Positions 35,726-44,620 of a stretch of 64,000 nt of DNA are shown here, piece after piece. Made by a program: the position numbers and the translations under genes. Origin of the DNA: Sandaracinus amylolyticus. Lineage in GTDB: Bacteria; Myxococcota_A; Polyangia; Polyangiales; Sandaracinaceae. Where the stretch lies: assembly GCF_021631985.1 (NCBI RefSeq), contig NZ_CP070225.1, positions 10,044,001 to 10,108,000 on the forward strand. Reading direction: 5' to 3'. Each line of letters opens with the position of its first letter. Positions within the stretch are counted from its first letter, which is position 1. A model generated the notes under the pieces. That model had not been told where the DNA came from. It ran no database searches and worked only from the letters and a program-made list of their open reading frames with translations.

Positions 35726-36997
35726 ATGCCGTATCCCGCTTCGCTCCGAACGTTCCTCGCCTCGCTCCTCGCGCTCACGCTCGTCGCCTGCGGCGACGAC
35801 TCCGCCCCATCCGACGATGCCGACGCCGGCGCCCAGCCCGACTCGGGCGCGTCCGACGCCTCGCTCCCCGATGCGTCCGAGCCCGTCGACGATCCGCTCT
35901 TCGTGCTGCACTCGGCGGTGCAGAACAGCGAGGGCCGCACCAACTACTTCACCGCGGTGCGCTCGCTCGGCGAGGTCGCGGAGATCGACTACACGTCGTC
36001 GATCGAGCTGCCCGGACGCGCGCGCCTCTACGCCGAGCCCGGCATCGGGTTCTTCGCGATCGGCGATGGCGAGGACACGAGCGTCACGCGCTACACGCTG
36101 CGCGAGGACGGCACGTTCGAAGAGGGCGAGCGCCTCTCGTTCCAGCCCTTCGGCGTGACCGCGATGGGCGCGCAGGCCGTGCTCTTCGTCAGCCCCACGC
36201 GCGCTTACTACAAGGACCCGGGGCAGGCGCAGATCATCGTGTGGAACCCGACCGCGATGGAGGTCGAGACCGTGATCGAGCTGCCCGCGGATCTGATCCG
36301 CGAGGGTCGCGTCACCGGGTTCAGCGCGTGGGCGAGCCGGCCCGGCGAGGCGTACTTCGCGGTCGGCTGGACGACGATGGAGTACGACCGCGTCGACGCG
36401 GGCAGCGCGCTCGTGCGCATCGACACGACGACGAACGCCTTCACCGTGATGAACGACGCGCGCTGCCGCGATCTCAACAAGGTCGGTGTGGTCGGTGACG
36501 CGCTCTACTTCTTCAGCGGCGTGATCAACGGCTTCGGGCACGCGGTGTATCCCGACGACGGCGGTCAGCAGGACTGCATGCTGCGCGTGATGCCGGGACA
36601 GAACGTGTTCGATCCGAGCTGGGTCGGGACGATCTCGAGCGCGCTCGAGGAGAACGAGATCGGCACGGTGATCGCGGTGACCGGCGACGGTCGCGCGTGG
36701 GCGCAGGTCGTCGACACCGACGTCGCGCCGAGCACGCCGGGCTCGACCTACGGCGAGTGGTACGCGGCGGGCTGGCGCTGGGTGAGCCTCGACCTCGCGA
36801 CGGTCGGCGACGTGGTGCGCATCGAGGGCGAGCCGGGCGCGTACAGCGGGTTCACGGTGGTCGACGGAACGCGCTTCTTCGTGTCGCAGACCGAGGCGGA
36901 CTACTCGGAGACGACGCTGCTCGATCTGAGCGGTGGCGCGCCTGCGCCGGGCATCACCTTCCCCGGGTTCGCGCTCGACCTCGCGCGCGCTCGCTGA
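35726..36997 (+). CDS. DUF4374/MxcI-like lipoprotein, copy C
   Basis: 423 residues. ATG with GAGAGG upstream; lipobox TLVAC at Cys22; Asp/Pro-rich linker to about residue 55. The propeller-like region is colinear with copies A and B (TNYFTAVRSLGEVAEIDYTS, AQIIVWNPTAMEVETVIEL, SALVRIDTTTNAFTVM, SETTLLDLSGG). It is followed after 7 bases by the PepSY protein, implying one operon. Transcribed divergently from copies B/A. Confidence 0.68.
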   Translation: MPYPASLRTFLASLLALTLVACGDDSAPSDDADAGAQPDSGASDASLPDASEPVDDPLFVLHSAVQNSEGRTNYFTAVRSLGEVAEIDYTSSIELPGRARLYAEPGIGFFAIGDGEDTSVTRYTLREDGTFEEGERLSFQPFGVTAMGAQAVLFVSPTRAYYKDPGQAQIIVWNPTAMEVETVIELPADLIREGRVTGFSAWASRPGEAYFAVGWTTMEYDRVDAGSALVRIDTTTNAFTVMNDARCRDLNKVGVVGDALYFFSGVINGFGHAVYPDDGGQQDCMLRVMPGQNVFDPSWVGTISSALEENEIGTVIAVTGDGRAWAQVVDTDVAPSTPGSTYGEWYAAGWRWVSLDLATVGDVVRIEGEPGAYSGFTVVDGTRFFVSQTEADYSETTLLDLSGGAPAPGITFPGFALDLARAR

Positions 36998-37004
36998 GGC
37001 TCGC

Positions 37005-38519
37005 TTGAAGCTCCCTCGTCACGCGTTCCAGACGTACTGGGACGTGCACGCGTGGTCGGGCGCGATCGCAGCGATCGTGCTGAACGCGATGTTCTTCGCG
37101 GGCGTGTTCGCGCTCTTCCACGAAGAGATCGCGCTCTGGCAGGACCCTCGCGCCCATCACGCGCCCGGCGCCGTGTGCAGTGATGCGCAGCTCGAGCCGC
37201 TCGTCGCGAGCGCGCTCGAGCGTGCGGGGTTCCCGGTGCGGACCGCGTTCGTCACCGTGCACGAGGGAGCGTGCGCGCCGACCACGATCGATCTGCGGGG
37301 CGTCGAGGCGCACCAGCGTCGCGTCGTGATCGGCGATGCGCGCAGCGGTGAGGTGCTCGATCAGCGATCGAACGTCGCGACGTTCCTCTTCTACTTCCAC
37401 TTCCTCTATCACCCCGACGCCGGCTGGGGCATGTACGTCGCGGGGCTCTTCGGGCTCGCGCTGCTCCTCGCGATCGTGAGCGGCGTGTTGATCCACCTGA
37501 AGGATCTCGCGCGGCAGCTGCATCGTTATCGCGACGACGAGCACGGCGTGCGGGTCCTCTTCTCCGATCTGCACAAGGTGCTCGGGGTGATGGGGCTTCC
37601 GTTCCAGACGATGGTCGCGCTCACCGGCACGATCATCTGCTTCGCCGCGCCGCTCGCGCGCGCGTGGCAGGCGCCGGTGTTCGCGAACGACCCGAACGCG
37701 GCGCTCCAGGCGTTCTTCGACATCGATCGTGCGCCGCCGCCGAGCGACGTCGAAGGGTCGCGCCTCGCGCTCGACGAGCTCGTCGCGCGGGCGCGTGCGG
37801 CGGTGCCCGAGATGGAGCCCGACTCGGTGCGCCTCACGAGCCCCGGTGACGCGAATTCGACGGTCGAGGTGACGGGGCCGGTGCACGGCGTGCTCTTCGG
37901 GCAGGCGCGGGTGCGGGTGCGGGCGAGCGACGGCGAGGTGCTGCGCGTCTCGGTGCTCGATCATGCACGCGCGACGCACGTGCTGATGCGCTGGGTGTAC
38001 GGCCTGCACTTCGCGTGGACCGCGGGCGCGGTGACGAAGCTGCTCTACGCGCTGCTCGGGATCGCGGGGTGCGCGACGCTGCTGAGCGGCAATTGGATCT
38101 GGCTCGCGCGGCGCGATCGGCGGCGTGAGCATCGCGGCAATCGCGTGCTCGCGCGGCTCACGCTCGGCGTCGGGCTCGGCATCGCGAACGCGGTCGCGGC
38201 GATGTTCCTCGCGAGCCGGGTGCTCCCGTTCTCGCTGGCGTGGCACCTCGAGGGTGAGGTCGCGGCGTTCGTGCTGGCGTGGATCGGCGCGACCATCGCG
38301 GCGTTCGTCGCGCGCGACGAGGCGCGCTGCGCGATCGCGCTGCTCGTCGTGTCGGGCGCGACCTTCTCGCTCGTGCCGCTCGCGAGCATCGTGGTCACCC
38401 CGCTGCGCGCGTTCTCGGGCTCCGAGGTCGCCGCGGTCGATCTCGGTCTCGCCGCGTGCGGCGCGATCATGCTCGGCTGCGCCGCGCTGGTGAGGCGCGG
38501 CGCGCGTCGTGCTCGGTAA
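37005..38519 (+). CDS. PepSY-associated TM protein (iron-uptake/reductase-like)
   Basis: 504 residues. TTG start 7 bases after copy C. N-terminal WDVHAWSGAIAAIVLNAMFFAGVFALFHEE is the typical PepSY_TM opening (first helix with His). Further His-bearing helices follow (FYFHFLYHPDAGWGMYVAGL, LIHLKD, DLHKVLGVMGLPF, YGLHFAWTAGAVTKLLYALLG), consistent with haem ligation as in FegS/PiuB-type ferric reductase proteins. The C-terminus carries four extra helices. Likely reduces or processes siderophore-bound iron in the inner membrane. Confidence 0.78.
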   Translation: MKLPRHAFQTYWDVHAWSGAIAAIVLNAMFFAGVFALFHEEIALWQDPRAHHAPGAVCSDAQLEPLVASALERAGFPVRTAFVTVHEGACAPTTIDLRGVEAHQRRVVIGDARSGEVLDQRSNVATFLFYFHFLYHPDAGWGMYVAGLFGLALLLAIVSGVLIHLKDLARQLHRYRDDEHGVRVLFSDLHKVLGVMGLPFQTMVALTGTIICFAAPLARAWQAPVFANDPNAALQAFFDIDRAPPPSDVEGSRLALDELVARARAAVPEMEPDSVRLTSPGDANSTVEVTGPVHGVLFGQARVRVRASDGEVLRVSVLDHARATHVLMRWVYGLHFAWTAGAVTKLLYALLGIAGCATLLSGNWIWLARRDRRREHRGNRVLARLTLGVGLGIANAVAAMFLASRVLPFSLAWHLEGEVAAFVLAWIGATIAAFVARDEARCAIALLVVSGATFSLVPLASIVVTPLRAFSGSEVAAVDLGLAACGAIMLGCAALVRRGARRAR

Positions 38520-38611
38520 TCTGTCGAAGATCGGCTCGCCCGCCCGTTCCTACCGTCCGCGCGCTTCGCGCGCTCCCGTCCGGGACGTGCGGGACGAGCA
38601 CTCCGGCAGAC

Positions 38612-40750
38612 TCAGTAGTCGACGACGAGCTTCAGGTAGATCGAGCGCCCGGGGCGCTGCACGCCGAAGAGATCGTAGAGGCGCTCGTCGGTGAGGTTCG
38701 TCAGCTCGATCGTCGTCGCGATGCGGGGCGCGCCCATCACCCGGTAGGTGAGCGCGAGGTCCTGCGAGAATTGCGAGGGCACGGTCTGCTTGAGATCGCG
38801 GCGTCCCTGCGACTCCCAGCCGCGGAAGAACTCGTGCACGTAGCGCGCGTCCCACGTGAGCGTGAGCTCGTCGTCGCCGAACAGGTCCTGCACCCGGAGC
38901 TGCGCCGAGAAGTTCGCCCAGACCCACGGGCGGTTCGGCATGCGATCGCCGCGGAACGAGGAGAACGTGCCCTCGCTGCTCGTGTTCCGATGGTCGAGGA
39001 ACGTCGCGTTGGCGCCGAGCGCGACCCACTCGCCCGGGCTCTCCCAGCGCACGTTCGCTTCGGCGCCCGCCGAGAGCGCCTCGTAGACGTTCTGATACGA
39101 GAACGTGCGCTCGTTGCCGAGCAGGATGATCGTGTCCTGGTGCCATCGGAGGAAGCCCGCGGCGCTCGCGAGGATCGCGCCGATCGGCGTCCGCTCGAGA
39201 TCGAGCGAGAGCTCGACCGTGCCGTTGTGGCTGCGCTCCGGCGCGAGCTGCAGGTTGTGGACGATCTGCACGCCATCGCCGAACACCTCGTAGGGCTCGG
39301 GCAGCCGGGTGGCGTACTCGTAGCTCCCGCGCGCGAAGAGCCCGTCGACGATGCGCACGCGCACTCCGTCGCCGAAGCCGACGTCGTGGGTCTCGCGCCG
39401 GCGGTCGACGAAGGTGTTGCCGGGCAGCACCTCCTCGCTCGACGCGAGATAGACGTAGTCCTTGAAGAACACCTGGTTCTCGAGCAGGTCGTCGAACGCC
39501 GAGACCTCGTACGAGAGGCCCGAGACCATCGTGAAGAGCTCGCGCCGCGCGGTGAGCGGGTCGCGGCCACCGGGGTTCGACTCGATGCGCTCGTCACCCG
39601 AGCGGCTCACGTAGCGCGGCGTCGCGTTGAGGTGGATCGAGTGCTCGGGCGTGATCTGCCACGCGAGGTTGAGCCGCGCGGGGAGCGCGTCCTCCCAGAT
39701 CGTCTGATCGCGCGGGCGCGACTCGATCTCGCCGGCCACGCGACGCTCGCGCACCCGTCGTCCGCGCCAGTCGTAGACCCACGACGACGCGTCGAGGAAC
39801 GTGATGTCGCGCCGCGTGTAGCCGACGTACGCGTCGATGCGGACCTCGTCGGTGATCGTGTGCTCGTAGCGAGCGAGCGCGCCCGCGCTCACCTCGCCGT
39901 AGACGACGTCGCCGTACGGCACGCTCATCACGATGTTGTGCTGGAGGTCGCGATCGTACTCGCCGACGAACCCGCGAATCGTGAGACGGTCGGCGAAGGG
40001 CACACCGACGAAGCCGGTCTCGAGCGACACGCCGTAGGACTCGTATCCGTCGTGGAAGCGGCGCACGCGCGCGGGCTGGAGGCGCCCGCGGGAGTCGGGC
40101 ACGTCGACGTCGATCCAGTAGTCGTTGTCGGCGTGGTCGTAGTGGAGCTGGGCGCCGGCGTAGAAGCCGGTGTCGTCGTGACGGAAGCCCGCGTCGGCCG
40201 AGAGGCGGTAGGTGCCCCACGAGCCGGTCTGCAGCGAGACGCTGGCGTGCGACCGGAAGTACGAAGGACGGACCAGGTTGATCGCGCCGCCCAGCGCGTC
40301 TGCGCCGAAGCGCAGCGGCACCGTGCCTCGATAGATCTCGATGCGCTCGACGAGGTGCACCGGCACGTTCACCGTGCCGCTGCCGAAGCCGACGAGCTGG
40401 TACGGGACGCCGTCGACGAACATGCGCACCGCGCTGTCGCACATGCCGTGCAGGCAGATGCGCCCGAACGAGCCGAGCCCGCCCGCGCGGCGCACCGTGA
40501 TGCCTGCCGTGCGCGCGAGCGCGTCGCCCATGTCGGCGGCACGAGTGCGCACCTCGTCGGTCTCGACGACCTGCACCGAGTCGCTCGACTCGGCGAGCTC
40601 TTCGGCCTCGGTGGGCGCGCGCACCACGACGTCGTCGGTGAGGAGATCCTCGAGCTCGATCTCTTCGACCTCGTCGTCGCGCTCCTGCGCGTGCGCGACG
40701 ACGGGCGCGAGCGCGAGCGCGAGGATCACGAGGCAGCGTGCGCGTCTCAT
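38612..40750 (-). CDS. TonB-dependent siderophore-type outer-membrane receptor
   Basis: 712 residues. Signal peptide ending VVAHAQE; an acidic TonB-box region (EIELEDLLTDDVVVRAP); plug domain (SVQVVETDEVRTRAADMGDA, then GRICLHGMCDSAVRMFVDGVP and VERIEIYRGTVPLRFGADAL); barrel ending in YLKLVVDY with the expected terminal aromatic. Two plug cysteines (ICLHGMC) are unusual. Final gene of a leftward three-gene operon (4-bp overlap with the preceding small gene). Iron-siderophore uptake is inferred from the locus. Confidence 0.85.
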   Translation of the reverse strand: MRRARCLVILALALAPVVAHAQERDDEVEEIELEDLLTDDVVVRAPTEAEELAESSDSVQVVETDEVRTRAADMGDALARTAGITVRRAGGLGSFGRICLHGMCDSAVRMFVDGVPYQLVGFGSGTVNVPVHLVERIEIYRGTVPLRFGADALGGAINLVRPSYFRSHASVSLQTGSWGTYRLSADAGFRHDDTGFYAGAQLHYDHADNDYWIDVDVPDSRGRLQPARVRRFHDGYESYGVSLETGFVGVPFADRLTIRGFVGEYDRDLQHNIVMSVPYGDVVYGEVSAGALARYEHTITDEVRIDAYVGYTRRDITFLDASSWVYDWRGRRVRERRVAGEIESRPRDQTIWEDALPARLNLAWQITPEHSIHLNATPRYVSRSGDERIESNPGGRDPLTARRELFTMVSGLSYEVSAFDDLLENQVFFKDYVYLASSEEVLPGNTFVDRRRETHDVGFGDGVRVRIVDGLFARGSYEYATRLPEPYEVFGDGVQIVHNLQLAPERSHNGTVELSLDLERTPIGAILASAAGFLRWHQDTIILLGNERTFSYQNVYEALSAGAEANVRWESPGEWVALGANATFLDHRNTSSEGTFSSFRGDRMPNRPWVWANFSAQLRVQDLFGDDELTLTWDARYVHEFFRGWESQGRRDLKQTVPSQFSQDLALTYRVMGAPRIATTIELTNLTDERLYDLFGVQRPGRSIYLKLVVDY

Positions 40751-41010
40751 GGGCGGGCTCCGATCGCGAGCGCGAGCGCCGCGGTCGACACCGTGAGCGC
40801 GAGCGCGGCGCGCCAGACGCGCGCGTCGAGGAAGACGAGGGACGCGGCGGCGACCCAGAGCGGGACCGTCGCGCCGAAGCCGATCGCGAGCCGCACGTCC
40901 TCGGCGGCCGGCACGAAGAGCGCGAGCGCGATCCCGGCGAGCACGGCGGCGGGCAGCGCGCCGATCACCGCGAGCAGCGTGCGCAACGTGGCGAGGACGC
41001 GCTCACGCAT
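40747..41010 (-). CDS. Small membrane protein (DUF3649-like) in the iron operon
   Basis: 87 residues with three hydrophobic helices: LLAVIGALPAAVLAGIALALFVP, then AIGFGATVPLWVAAASLVFL and AALALTVSTAALALAIG. Layout and genetic context match the small DUF3649 proteins found beside PepSY proteins and siderophore receptors. Overlaps both neighbours (8 bases upstream, 4 downstream), so it is translated as part of the operon. Confidence 0.6.
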   Translation of the reverse strand: MRERVLATLRTLLAVIGALPAAVLAGIALALFVPAAEDVRLAIGFGATVPLWVAAASLVFLDARVWRAALALTVSTAALALAIGARP

Positions 41011-41308
41011 GGACGCGCTCCGCGATCAGCGCGGCGAGCGCGACGACGACGGCGAGGGCGCTCGTGAGCGCGCGCGAGCGCGGCGCGATGCGCGCGGCGA
41101 TCGGCAGCACGCTCGCCGCGAGCGTCCACGCGAGCGTCGCGACGAACACGCCCTCGACGAGGTCGGTGCTCGACGCGACGCGCGCCGCGGCGACGAAGAG
41201 CGCGGCGCTCGTGATCCGCAGCGCGATGCGATGCCGTGGGTCGATCGCGCCTGCGTGGAGCGCGGCATAGGAGAGCCACGCGAGGGCGGAGCCGGCGAGC
41301 TCAGACAA
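41003..41308 (-). CDS. Small membrane protein (DUF3325-like) in the iron operon
   Basis: 101 residues, three helices; ALAWLSYAALHAGAIDPRHRIAL carries the Y-x-x-L...RH pattern of DUF3325 proteins, which accompany DUF3649 and PepSY genes in iron-uptake operons. First gene of the leftward operon; a Fur-box-like palindrome lies about 39 bases upstream. Confidence 0.58.
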   Translation of the reverse strand: MSELAGSALAWLSYAALHAGAIDPRHRIALRITSAALFVAAARVASSTDLVEGVFVATLAWTLAASVLPIAARIAPRSRALTSALAVVVALAALIAERVHA

Positions 41309-41346
41309 CGTGGCTCTCCGTGGAAAAACCTCGATGAGGCGTGAGG

Positions 41347-41367
41347 ATGAGAGTTGCTCTCATTCTC
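41347..41367 (-). promoter_or_regulatory. Fur-box-like palindrome upstream of the receptor operon
   Basis: ATGAGAG - TTG - CTCTCAT (41347-41363) is a perfect 7-3-7 inverted repeat. Its minus-strand reading GAGAATGAGAGCAACTCTC closely matches the site at 35691-35709 (GAGAATGA-AG--ACT-TC shared) and 12 of 19 positions of the Fur consensus. It lies just upstream of the operon that ends with the TonB receptor. Confidence 0.58.
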
Positions 41368-41525
41368 GCGTGGCTAGCAGGCGGACCCCCGAGCGTCCAG
41401 GCCCGAGGACATCGGGCGTGCGGTTCCGACCGCCATGTCGGCTGGGCCCGACCACGCGGCGGGGCTCGGCGCGCGCGTTCGGGTGCCGCGTGCGCGGGCA
41501 CATCGCGTGCTGATGCGCGCGTGCC

Positions 41526-43445
41526 ATGCACGCTCGTTCGATCGCCTTCGTCGCCGCGCTCGTGTCGCTCGCGCTCTCGAGCTCACCGGCGCGCGCGGAC
41601 ACCTACCGCGTCGGGCCCGGGGGCTCGGTCCGACAGCTCGCCGATCTGCCCGCGCTCGCGCCGGGCGACGTCGTCGAGGTCGAGGGCGGCGCGACGTACG
41701 AGCCCGCGTCGTTCGAGACGCCCGGCGCCGACGGCGCGCCGATCGTGCTGCGCGGGATCCGATCGTCGGCCGGTGAGTGGCCGGTGCTCGAGGGCGGTGA
41801 GAACACGCTCGAGCTCGCGGCCGATCACTACGTCGTCGAGGGCTTCGAGATCCGCGGCGGCACGAGGCGCTGCGTGTTCGTGCACGCGCACGACCTCACG
41901 CTGCGCAACCTGCGCATCCACGACTGCGTGAACCACGGCATCGAGGGCGGCGGTGGTGGCGGCGGCGATCTCACGCTCGAATTCGTCGAGGTGTATCGGA
42001 GCGGCGAGGGCACGCAGCACCACCAGATCTACGTGTCGAGCGACACGAGCGCGCATCCGGGCTCGGTGTTCCGCATGCGCTTCTGTTACGTCCACGACGG
42101 GCGCGGCGGGAACAACGTGAAGAGTCGCTCGGAGCGCAACGAGATCCACTTCAACTGGATCGAGGGCGCGCTCTATCACGAGCTCGAATTGATCGGGCCG
42201 GATCCCGACGACGCGGGCGTCGGCGAGGACGACGCGATCGAGAACAGCGACGTCGTCGGCAACGTGCTCGTGAAGGGCGGCGGTCACTCGGGCGGCTGGA
42301 TCACGCGCATCGGCGGCGACGGGACCGGACAGACGTGGGGGCGCTATCGCTTCGTGAACAACACGATGGTGCTCGCGAGCGACTCGAGCGGTGTGTTCCG
42401 CGTGTTCACCGGCGTCGACTCGCTCGAGGCGCACGGGAACGTGATCGTGGCGCGCGGCGCGAGCAGCGCGCGTGTGGTGCGCGACGTCGAGGCGGAGTGG
42501 CTCTCGGGCTCCGCGCAGCTGCACGGCTCGAACAACTGGGTGATGGACGGTCTGGGGTTCGTCCCCGCGAGCTGGACCGGGACGATCCGCGGGAGCGATC
42601 CCGGGCTCGAGTCGCTCGAGGGGAACGACCTGCGGCCGCGCGAAGGGAGCGTGCTGATCGACGCCGCGATCCGCGCGCCTGCGAGCCCGGCGGGCTTCGC
42701 GTTCCCCGGTCCGCTCGCGGTGCCGACGCATCATCCGGGCATGCGCGCGCTCGTCGCGCCCGAGATGCCTCGGCCCGACGTGGGCGATCTCGACATCGGC
42801 GCGTTCGAGCACGGCGCAGGGCCTCCGGTGACGGCGCCCGACGCCGGGACGATGTCGATGCCCGACGCGGGAAGCGCGTGTGTGCCCTCGTGCGGCGCGC
42901 GCGAGTGCGGGAGCGACGGCTGCGGAGGGACGTGCGGGAGCTGCGGGCCGCGCGAGGCGTGCAGCAGCGCGGGCGCGTGCACGTGCGAGGACCGTGCGAG
43001 CACGTGCGGCGGCGCGTGTGTGGACACGCGATCGAGCCCGGATCACTGCGGCGCGTGCGACGTCGCGTGCGAGGCCGACGAGGTGTGCGCGGAGGGCGCG
43101 TGCGCGAGCGAGTGCAGTGGGTCGCTGGTCGCGTGTGATCGCGCGTGCGTCGACACGACGCGGGATCGCGCGCACTGCGGTGCGTGCGGCGTCGTCTGCG
43201 AGGGTGCGTGCGAGGACGGTGCGTGCGTCGTGACCGGGCGGGTCGAAGGAGGATGCGGATGTCGCGCGGTGGGCGCGCGATCCGGCGCGCGCGGCGCGTG
43301 GATCGTGATCGCGCTCGGGGCGCTGGTCTGGGCGCGACGGCGGCGCCGACATCCGCGCTACGGCGCCGTCCACTCGCTCGGCGGCGGCTCGCCGTCGAGC
43401 GCGCGCAGGAACGCTGCGATCACACGCTCGTCGCCCTCTTCGTAG
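41526..43445 (+). CDS. Secreted beta-helix protein with Cys-rich repeats and MYXO-CTERM-like tail
   Basis: 639 residues. Signal peptide (SIAFVAALVSLALSSSPARA); a right-handed beta-helix region (about 45-400) with coils such as YVVEGFEIRGGTRRCVF, LTLRNLRIHDCVNHGIEGG and WGRYRFVNNTMVLA. Then Cys-rich modules (CVPSCGARECGSDGCGG; CGGACVDTRSSPDHCGACDV) and a sorting tail: GGCGCRAV, a hydrophobic helix, RRRRRH at about residue 609. The frame continues 30 residues beyond the Arg cluster and overlaps the converging peroxidase gene by 88 bases. Confidence 0.78.
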   Translation: MHARSIAFVAALVSLALSSSPARADTYRVGPGGSVRQLADLPALAPGDVVEVEGGATYEPASFETPGADGAPIVLRGIRSSAGEWPVLEGGENTLELAADHYVVEGFEIRGGTRRCVFVHAHDLTLRNLRIHDCVNHGIEGGGGGGGDLTLEFVEVYRSGEGTQHHQIYVSSDTSAHPGSVFRMRFCYVHDGRGGNNVKSRSERNEIHFNWIEGALYHELELIGPDPDDAGVGEDDAIENSDVVGNVLVKGGGHSGGWITRIGGDGTGQTWGRYRFVNNTMVLASDSSGVFRVFTGVDSLEAHGNVIVARGASSARVVRDVEAEWLSGSAQLHGSNNWVMDGLGFVPASWTGTIRGSDPGLESLEGNDLRPREGSVLIDAAIRAPASPAGFAFPGPLAVPTHHPGMRALVAPEMPRPDVGDLDIGAFEHGAGPPVTAPDAGTMSMPDAGSACVPSCGARECGSDGCGGTCGSCGPREACSSAGACTCEDRASTCGGACVDTRSSPDHCGACDVACEADEVCAEGACASECSGSLVACDRACVDTTRDRAHCGACGVVCEGACEDGACVVTGRVEGGCGCRAVGARSGARGAWIVIALGALVWARRRRRHPRYGAVHSLGGGSPSSARRNAAITRSSPSS

Positions 43446-44512
43446 AAGAAGCTGCTGGTGATGAAGGACTCGAGATCCCGCGTCCCGCTCCGCCCGTACG
43501 GCGCGGTCTGCGCGATGTTGCGCAGCGACGGAGTGCGGAACCGTCCTTCGTCGTCCTCGGTCGGACCCTCGGGCAACGTCAGCGCCTCACCCGCGTCCTG
43601 ATCGAAGTAGGGCCCGGCCGCGCTGAACGGGCTCGCGAGCAGGATCTCGATGCCCTCCGCGCGCCCACGATCGCCATCGGTGCCGCTCGCCGCGGTCAGA
43701 CGGAACGCGCCGTCCGCGAGCATCGGCCCCGAGTGACACGTCGCGCATCCCGACCGCACGAAGCGCGCGAGCCCGCGCCGCGCGTCCTCGTCGAGCGCAT
43801 CGCGCTCACCGTCGAGATAACGATCGAGCGCGCTCGGACCGCTCGCGATCCGTCGCATGTACGCCTCGAGCGCCTTGCCCACGTTCGCGACGACTCGGTT
43901 CACCGCGTCGCGATCGTCCTCGCTCATCGCCTCCCAGCTCGCATCGCCGGGCTTGCCCTCGGCGGGAAGACCCTCGAGCACCGGAAGCGCGCCGAAGATC
44001 GCTTCGTACGCGTCGCGGTGCTCGCTCGCGATGCGATGTGCGATCGCGAGCCGCGTCGTGCGCATCTCGATCTCGTTCTCGAACGCGAAGAGCGGCTGCG
44101 ACCACAGGCTGTCGGCGCGCCCGTCCCAGAAGAAGAAGCCTTCGTTCCACCCGGCGTTGTAGAGCGTCGGGCTGTTGCGCGCGCCGGGCGATCCCGCGAT
44201 CACCTCGGACACCGCGACGCCGTCCTGGAACGCGCGATCCGCGCGATGACACGTCGCGCAGCTCACGTCCGGCACCGTCGCGAACCCGGTGTCGAAGAAG
44301 ATCGCGCGCCCCAGCTCGGCCGCCCGCACGTCGTCGGCGTACGCGTTCCCACGCGCCGCCGGCAGCGTTTCCGGAAGGCGCCACGCGGCGATCGTCTCGC
44401 ACTCCGCGTCGTCGAGCCCGAGGTCCGCGCACTCGGCGCGCAGCCCGGTGAGCGGCTCGGCGCAGCCGACCGCGAGCGATGCGAGCAGCGTGATCGAGAG
44501 GGAGCTTCGCAT
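43358..44512 (-). CDS. Di-haem cytochrome c peroxidase/MauG-like lipoprotein
   Basis: 384 residues from ATG 44512. Lipobox LAVGC (Cys17). Two CxxCH haem sites, both CATCH: residues 85-89 (VPDVSCATCHRADRAFQDG) and 256-260 (RSGCATCHSGPML). ARNSPTLYNAGWNEGFFFWDGRADSLW and the late FRTPSLRNIAQTAPYGRSG are family signatures. Enzymes of this type reduce peroxide or oxidise protein or organic substrates in the periplasm. Diverges from the Calx-beta gene with 108 bases between starts. Confidence 0.9.
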   Translation of the reverse strand: MRSSLSITLLASLAVGCAEPLTGLRAECADLGLDDAECETIAAWRLPETLPAARGNAYADDVRAAELGRAIFFDTGFATVPDVSCATCHRADRAFQDGVAVSEVIAGSPGARNSPTLYNAGWNEGFFFWDGRADSLWSQPLFAFENEIEMRTTRLAIAHRIASEHRDAYEAIFGALPVLEGLPAEGKPGDASWEAMSEDDRDAVNRVVANVGKALEAYMRRIASGPSALDRYLDGERDALDEDARRGLARFVRSGCATCHSGPMLADGAFRLTAASGTDGDRGRAEGIEILLASPFSAAGPYFDQDAGEALTLPEGPTEDDEGRFRTPSLRNIAQTAPYGRSGTRDLESFITSSFFYEEGDERVIAAFLRALDGEPPPSEWTAP

Positions 44513-44620
44513 CGTGATCGCACCGCGATCGTACGCGCCGGCGCAGGGGCTTGGAACCATACGTCCAGTCTGCGATCGTGGACGCGCCCGCGCCCCCGAG
44601 CGCGCAGAAACACGAGCTGC

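Noticed and set aside
43145-44620. Upstream in-frame extension of the Calx-beta gene
   Set aside because: It lacks stops but lies antisense to the peroxidase; the ATG at 44621 opens a good signal peptide.
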